Of a stretch of DNA of 64,000 nucleotides, positions 60,775-64,000 are shown piece by piece. Below the pieces are notes generated by a model. The model had not been told where the DNA came from. It worked only from the letters and a program-made list of their open reading frames with translations, and searched no databases. The DNA comes from Caballeronia jiangsuensis (GTDB lineage: Bacteria; Pseudomonadota; Gammaproteobacteria; Burkholderiales; Burkholderiaceae): positions 1-64,000 of the forward strand of contig JFHF01000014.1 of assembly GCA_000648925.1 (NCBI GenBank), written 5' to 3'. Position numbers and translations under genes: made by a program. The stretch's first letter is position 1, and the number at the start of each line of letters is the position of its first letter.

Positions 60775-61934
60775 TATGCCTTCGAATGTAGCGCAGTACC
60801 GGACTCACCCGGCGGGTTCGGCTGCGAGTTGGGCTGTGAGTTGAGCGGTGCGGCAGGCTGTTGGACGGGTTGATCCACAGCAACCGGCGCGCTGGACGCG
60901 GGAGCGCTCGCACCGGCCTCGCGCGCGGCGGGCGCGTTCTCTTCCATCGCGCGCACCAGGCGTTCGAGCACGCCATTTTTGACGGCATCATACCCGCGTT
61001 TGATAGCCCACTCAAACCCGAAGGCCTCGGCGGAACCGTGACTCTTGATGACCAGTCCGCGCAGGCCGAGCAATGCCGCGCCGTTGTATTGCGCGGGATC
61101 GACACGCTTCTTGAAACGCTTGAGCACGGGCAATGCGACGAGCGCCATCAGCTTCGAGGCGAAGTTGCGGCTGAACTCTTCCTTGATGATGTCGGCGAGC
61201 ATCTTCGCGAGGCCTTCGGAGGTCTTCAAAGCGACATTGCCGACGAAGCCATCGCACACGACGACATCGGTCGTGCCTTTGTAGATATCGTTGCCTTCCA
61301 CGTTGCCGTAGAAGTTGAGCGTGCTCGCGCGCAGAAGCTCGCCCGCGCGCTTGATCGTTTCGTTGCCCTTGATGACTTCTTCGCCGATGTTGAGCAGGCC
61401 GATGGTGGGCCGCTCGCGGCCTTCGATCGCCGACACGAGCGCGTGGCCCATTTCCGCGAATTGCAGCAGATGCTCGGGTTCGCAATCGACATTGGCGCCG
61501 AGGTCGAGCACGGTGGTGTAGCCCTTCTGGCTCGGCATCGCGAACGCGATGGCCGGACGCTCGATACCGGCGAGCGTCTTCAGCACATAGCGCGACACCG
61601 CCATGAGCGCGCCGGTATTGCCGGCGGAAATGCAGGTCTGCGCCTCGCCTTCCTTCACGAGGTTGAGCGCGACGCGCATCGAGGAATCTTTTTTCTTGCG
61701 GAGCGCGACTTCGACCGGATCGTCCATCGCGACGACTTCGCTTGCGGGAACGATGGTCAGGCGCGGGTCGTCGAGCGCCTTCGACTTCTTCAACTGAGCG
61801 CGAATGGGCTGCTCGAGACCGACGAGCATCAGGTGCGCGTCGGGATGCGAGCGCACGAAATTGACGGCAGCGGGAACGGTCACGGCCGGACCGTGGTCGC
61901 CTCCCATGCAGTCGATGGTTATCTTTACAGTCAT
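60774..61934 (-). CDS. plsX: phosphate acyltransferase PlsX
   Basis: PlsX converts acyl-ACP to acyl-phosphate for PlsY in phosphatidic-acid synthesis. The 386-residue protein shows [23 protein letters not shown] and [18 protein letters not shown]. The last 45 or so residues are Ala/Pro/Asn-rich and extend beyond the usual family length (about 345). It precedes fabH and follows rpmF beyond a hairpin terminator. Confidence 0.95.
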   Translation of the reverse strand: MTVKITIDCMGGDHGPAVTVPAAVNFVRSHPDAHLMLVGLEQPIRAQLKKSKALDDPRLTIVPASEVVAMDDPVEVALRKKKDSSMRVALNLVKEGEAQTCISAGNTGALMAVSRYVLKTLAGIERPAIAFAMPSQKGYTTVLDLGANVDCEPEHLLQFAEMGHALVSAIEGRERPTIGLLNIGEEVIKGNETIKRAGELLRASTLNFYGNVEGNDIYKGTTDVVVCDGFVGNVALKTSEGLAKMLADIIKEEFSRNFASKLMALVALPVLKRFKKRVDPAQYNGAALLGLRGLVIKSHGSAEAFGFEWAIKRGYDAVKNGVLERLVRAMEENAPAAREAGASAPASSAPVAVDQPVQQPAAPLNSQPNSQPNPPGESGTALHSKA

Positions 61935-61954
61935 GGAATGCGACGAATTTCGGG

Positions 61955-61984
61955 CACAAAAAAGCGGCAGTGAAATGCCGCTTT
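61955..61984 (-). terminator. intrinsic terminator/attenuator after rpmF
   Basis: AAAGCGGCA and TGCCGCTTT pair around a short loop; on the minus strand the stem is followed by TTTTTTGTG. It lies between rpmF and plsX, close to the plsX start, and probably lets only a fraction of yceD-rpmF transcription into plsX-fab. Confidence 0.8.
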
Positions 61985-62072
61985 CTCGTCGTACCGGGAA
62001 AGTGTCAAGAGCGAGTTGCGCCCACGTGCCCGCAGAACGGTTCCGACGGGCGCATCAAGCGTCGACGAACGC

Positions 62073-62252
62073 TCAGTCGTTCTTCGTCTTGATGACTTTC
62101 TTGCCACGATAGTAGCCGTTCGGGCTCACGTGGTGGCGCAGATGCACTTCACCCGTGCTCGGCTCGACAGCCAGCGGAGCCGTCGTGAGGAAGTCGTGGG
62201 AACGGTGCATGCCGCGCTTCGACGGCGACTTCTTGTTTTGCTGAACTGCCAT
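62073..62252 (-). CDS. rpmF: 50S ribosomal protein L32
   Basis: L32 is a small protein of the large ribosomal subunit. The 59-residue protein reads [19 protein letters not shown] at its start and ends [15 protein letters not shown], both typical. It has no CxxC zinc motif. GGAG lies six bases before the ATG. It is between yceD and plsX, the order found in E. coli, Burkholderia and most proteobacteria. Confidence 0.96.
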   Translation of the reverse strand: MAVQQNKKSPSKRGMHRSHDFLTTAPLAVEPSTGEVHLRHHVSPNGYYRGKKVIKTKND

Positions 62253-62371
62253 GATTACTCCAGAAAAATTTTGCGAATTCTAACACAGCCCGATCCGCCG
62301 ACAGCCCTCGGCCGTTCGGCCATCGGGTGCGCACATCGCGCTACCAGTTTGTTGCGTGCTACAAAACCAAT

Positions 62372-62995
62372 TCAGTGCTTCTTGTCGTCGGGTCCGCTTT
62401 GCTTCAGCTTCCCCAGCACGGCAAAAGGATTCGGCTTGTCGCCCTCTTCCTGCGCACCGCTTTCATCCGACTCGTCGTCCGCATCGCCCGGGAGCAAGCT
62501 TTCGTGGATCTCGGGACACACGTTGTGCTTGGGCACGAGCGGCAAGGACAGCAACAATTCCTCTTCGATCAAGTCGACGAGATCGAACTGGCGCGAGCCT
62601 ACGATCACTTCGACTTCATCGTCGTCGAGCGGAAATTCGTCCGCTTCTTCCTCCGTCGCCACGATCCGATACGTTGCATCGACATCGAGATGTTGCGAAT
62701 AAGGCTGAAGACAGCGTTGACACATGAGCCACACCGAGCCGTGCACCGCGAGACGCAGATACGGCTGCGGCGCCTCCGTGCCGTCGTTCTGCAGTTCCGG
62801 CTGGGTCGAGCCCTCGCCCTGCCACGTGAACACGGTGTCGCGATCTGGCGCTTCGACCGGGACTTCGGCTAACATGCGCGGCATCTGCGACAAGCGCAGC
62901 GCGCCGGCCGCTTGTCTGCCGCTTTTGGCGAAGTCGTAAATGTCGAGCGCGCGCAGATCGGCGGGGCTCACAGGTTTGCCAGGATTCTGAGTCAT
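62372..62995 (-). CDS. yceD: YceD/DUF177 family protein (23S rRNA accumulation protein)
   Basis: YceD proteins are needed for normal 23S rRNA accumulation. From the ATG at 62995 (MTQNPGKPV, 207 aa; AGGAG upstream) it has the conserved MCQRCLQP Cys pair and, later, LSLPLVPKHNVCPE, where the family keeps a second Cys region. The middle is strongly acidic (DDDEVEVIV). A divergent 313-bp gap with a strong promoter precedes it, and it is co-transcribed with rpmF. Confidence 0.93.
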   Translation of the reverse strand: MTQNPGKPVSPADLRALDIYDFAKSGRQAAGALRLSQMPRMLAEVPVEAPDRDTVFTWQGEGSTQPELQNDGTEAPQPYLRLAVHGSVWLMCQRCLQPYSQHLDVDATYRIVATEEEADEFPLDDDEVEVIVGSRQFDLVDLIEEELLLSLPLVPKHNVCPEIHESLLPGDADDESDESGAQEEGDKPNPFAVLGKLKQSGPDDKKH

Positions 62996-63219
62996 GTGCG
63001 CTCCTGCTTGGCCTTGCTTGGTTAGTGCTTCCGGTGAATGCTCAGTATGCACCGCGATGCTACATCGAGGAACGCGTGGCTTGCCCGAATTTGCATCGAG
63101 CCGACATTCGTGCTCTTGCATTCGTGCTTCCAGGCAAAGCCTGCCTGAAGGCCGTCTTCCACCGGCTCATCGGCCCGAGCAGACGGCTTCGCCGCGCAAG
63201 TACCGATGAAAAGCCCAAA

Positions 63220-63248
63220 ATCATATCGGCTTTATTCTTTCGAGTCAA
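63220..63248 (-). promoter_or_regulatory. strong promoter of yceD-rpmF(-plsX-fab)
   Basis: On the minus strand TTGACT (63243-63248) and TATGAT (63220-63225) are exactly 17 bp apart, one of the best sigma70 matches in the window. The start would lie near 63212, giving a leader of about 215 nt before yceD. The rest of the 313-bp gap (62996-63308) has no supported gene. The plus-strand maf promoter must lie in the same gap. Confidence 0.75.
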
Positions 63249-63308
63249 ATACTTAAGGGCGGACCTGCCGTCCGTCGTTTTTACACCCATTTTTGCCGGA
63301 TTCGCTCC

Positions 63309-63926
63309 ATGTCCGAAGCTTCAAAATCGCCGCCGCGCCTGATTCTCGCGTCCAGTTCACCTTATCGGCGCGAGCTGCTCGCGCGCATGCGTATGCCTTT
63401 CGAAGTCGTCTCGCCCGATATCGATGAGACGCCGCACGCCGGCGAAACGCCCGAAGCGACCGCCGTGCGGCTATCGATCGCCAAGGCGCGCGCCGCCGCC
63501 GGGCGCCTCGACGGCCATACGAGCGCGCTCGTAATCGGCTCCGATCAGGTCGCGACCTTCGACGGCCAGCAGATCGGCAAGCCCGGTACGCACGAAAAGG
63601 CCGTCGCGCAGCTACAGGCGATGCGTGGCCGCAGCGTCGAATTCCATAGCGCACTCTGCCTGTTCGACAGCCGCACGGGCGACGTGCAATCCGCCGACAT
63701 CGTCACCCGCGTGCGATTTCGCCGCTATTCCGATGCGCAGATAGAAACCTATCTGCGCGCCGAAACGCCCTACGACTGCGCCGGCAGCGCAAAGGCGGAA
63801 GGCCTCGGCATCGCGCTTCTCGAAGCCATCGACTCGAACGATCCGACTGCGCTCATCGGTTTGCCGCTGATCGCGCTGACCGGCATGCTGGTGAACGCCG
63901 GATATCCGGTTCTGGGGGCGGCATGA
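63309..63926 (+). CDS. Maf-family nucleotide pyrophosphatase (YceF type)
   Basis: Maf proteins hydrolyse non-canonical or modified NTPs and are tied to septum control in some bacteria. The 205-residue protein begins LILASSSPYRRELLARM and has PDIDETPHAGETPEATAVRL, the catalytic Asp in VIGSDQVATFDG and SAKAEGLGIALLE. It is the YceF subgroup by neighbourhood (divergent from yceD-rpmF, as in E. coli). Its stop overlaps the next ATG (ATGA). Confidence 0.94.
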   Translation: MSEASKSPPRLILASSSPYRRELLARMRMPFEVVSPDIDETPHAGETPEATAVRLSIAKARAAAGRLDGHTSALVIGSDQVATFDGQQIGKPGTHEKAVAQLQAMRGRSVEFHSALCLFDSRTGDVQSADIVTRVRFRRYSDAQIETYLRAETPYDCAGSAKAEGLGIALLEAIDSNDPTALIGLPLIALTGMLVNAGYPVLGAA

Positions 63927-64000
63927 GCGGCGTTCTCTATCTGATCCCGAATACGCTCGGCGAAGGCGACGCCGACGCGCTCGCGCACGTCCTGCCCGAA
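63923..64000 (+). CDS. 5' end of a tetrapyrrole-methylase-like SAM methyltransferase
   Basis: Only 26 codons are present, starting MSGVLYLIPNTLGEGDAD and leaving the window. The LYLIPNTLGE start resembles the RsmI-like SAM-dependent methyltransferases found after maf in Burkholderiaceae. The overlap with maf as ATGA shows translational coupling. The identity rests on a very short stretch. Confidence 0.6.
   Translation, partial: MSGVLYLIPNTLGEGDADALAHVLPE

Overview
This window is a core chromosomal segment of a high-GC betaproteobacterium in the Burkholderiaceae, most likely Burkholderia sensu lato (Paraburkholderia or Caballeronia type). The evidence is the protein sequences themselves and the gene order: phoR-phoB-phoU-pstBACS; an EF-P rhamnosyltransferase (earP) next to efp with Arg32; and one long block from yceD and rpmF through the fab genes, rpoE-rseA-rseB-mucD, lepA-lepB-rnc-era-recO, to pdxJ-acpS-nagZ. 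I see no insertion sequence, integrase, rRNA operon, CRISPR array or obvious foreign island. Almost every gene is housekeeping and coding density is high.

Layout. 0.2-7.1 kb (minus): phosphate sensing and uptake, with a Pho box before pstS and a hairpin between pstS and pstC. 7.2-12.5 kb (minus): glmM, folP, ftsH, rlmE. 12.8-24.1 kb: yhbY (plus), then greA, carAB, an MFS transporter, a LysM lytic transglycosylase and gloB (minus). 23.3-25.5 kb (plus): a methyltransferase, rnhA, dnaQ and tRNA-Val. 25.5-28.2 kb (minus): two small membrane proteins and a GT4 glycosyltransferase. 28.2-29.0 kb: the largest gap (about 0.8 kb). 29.0-35.3 kb: an ABC exporter, otsBA (trehalose), a SCO/CtaG copper pair and an ElaA-like acetyltransferase. 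35.4-35.9 kb: tRNA-Cys and two identical tRNA-Gly(GCC) genes behind a near-consensus promoter. 36-43 kb: pgsA, uvrC, earP, efp, a BON lipoprotein and a degenerate NtrC-type regulator. 43-63 kb (minus): nagZ, acpS, pdxJ, recO, era, rnc, lepB, lepA, a glutaredoxin-like protein, mucD, rseB, rseA, rpoE, a small membrane protein, fabF, acpP, fabG, fabD, fabH, plsX, rpmF and yceD. 63.3 kb to the edge (plus): maf and the start of a methyltransferase.

How the genes work together: the first block forms the PhoR-PhoB/PhoU/Pst phosphate circuit. The 43-63 kb block couples ribosome protein L32, phospholipid and fatty-acid synthesis, the envelope-stress sigma factor with its anti-sigma and periplasmic protease arms, and signal peptidase/GTPase/RNase III functions. 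Several intrinsic terminators inside it (after rpmF, after acpP, after lepA) suggest it is several transcription units rather than one. earP and efp form a modification pair that rescues polyproline stalls.

I found no clearly new system. The observations most worth following up are: the NtrC-family regulator that has lost the sigma54-contact Thr and the Walker B Glu; an 18-bp promoter/start block shared exactly by two unlinked tRNA units; the roughly 150-residue tail on RNase III; lineage-specific disordered inserts in UvrC and RecO; and a strong promoter with a leader of about 215 nt before yceD-rpmF. Start codons were reassigned where a Shine-Dalgarno site or family convention favoured another start (for example ftsH from TTG, carA and rpoE from GTG).
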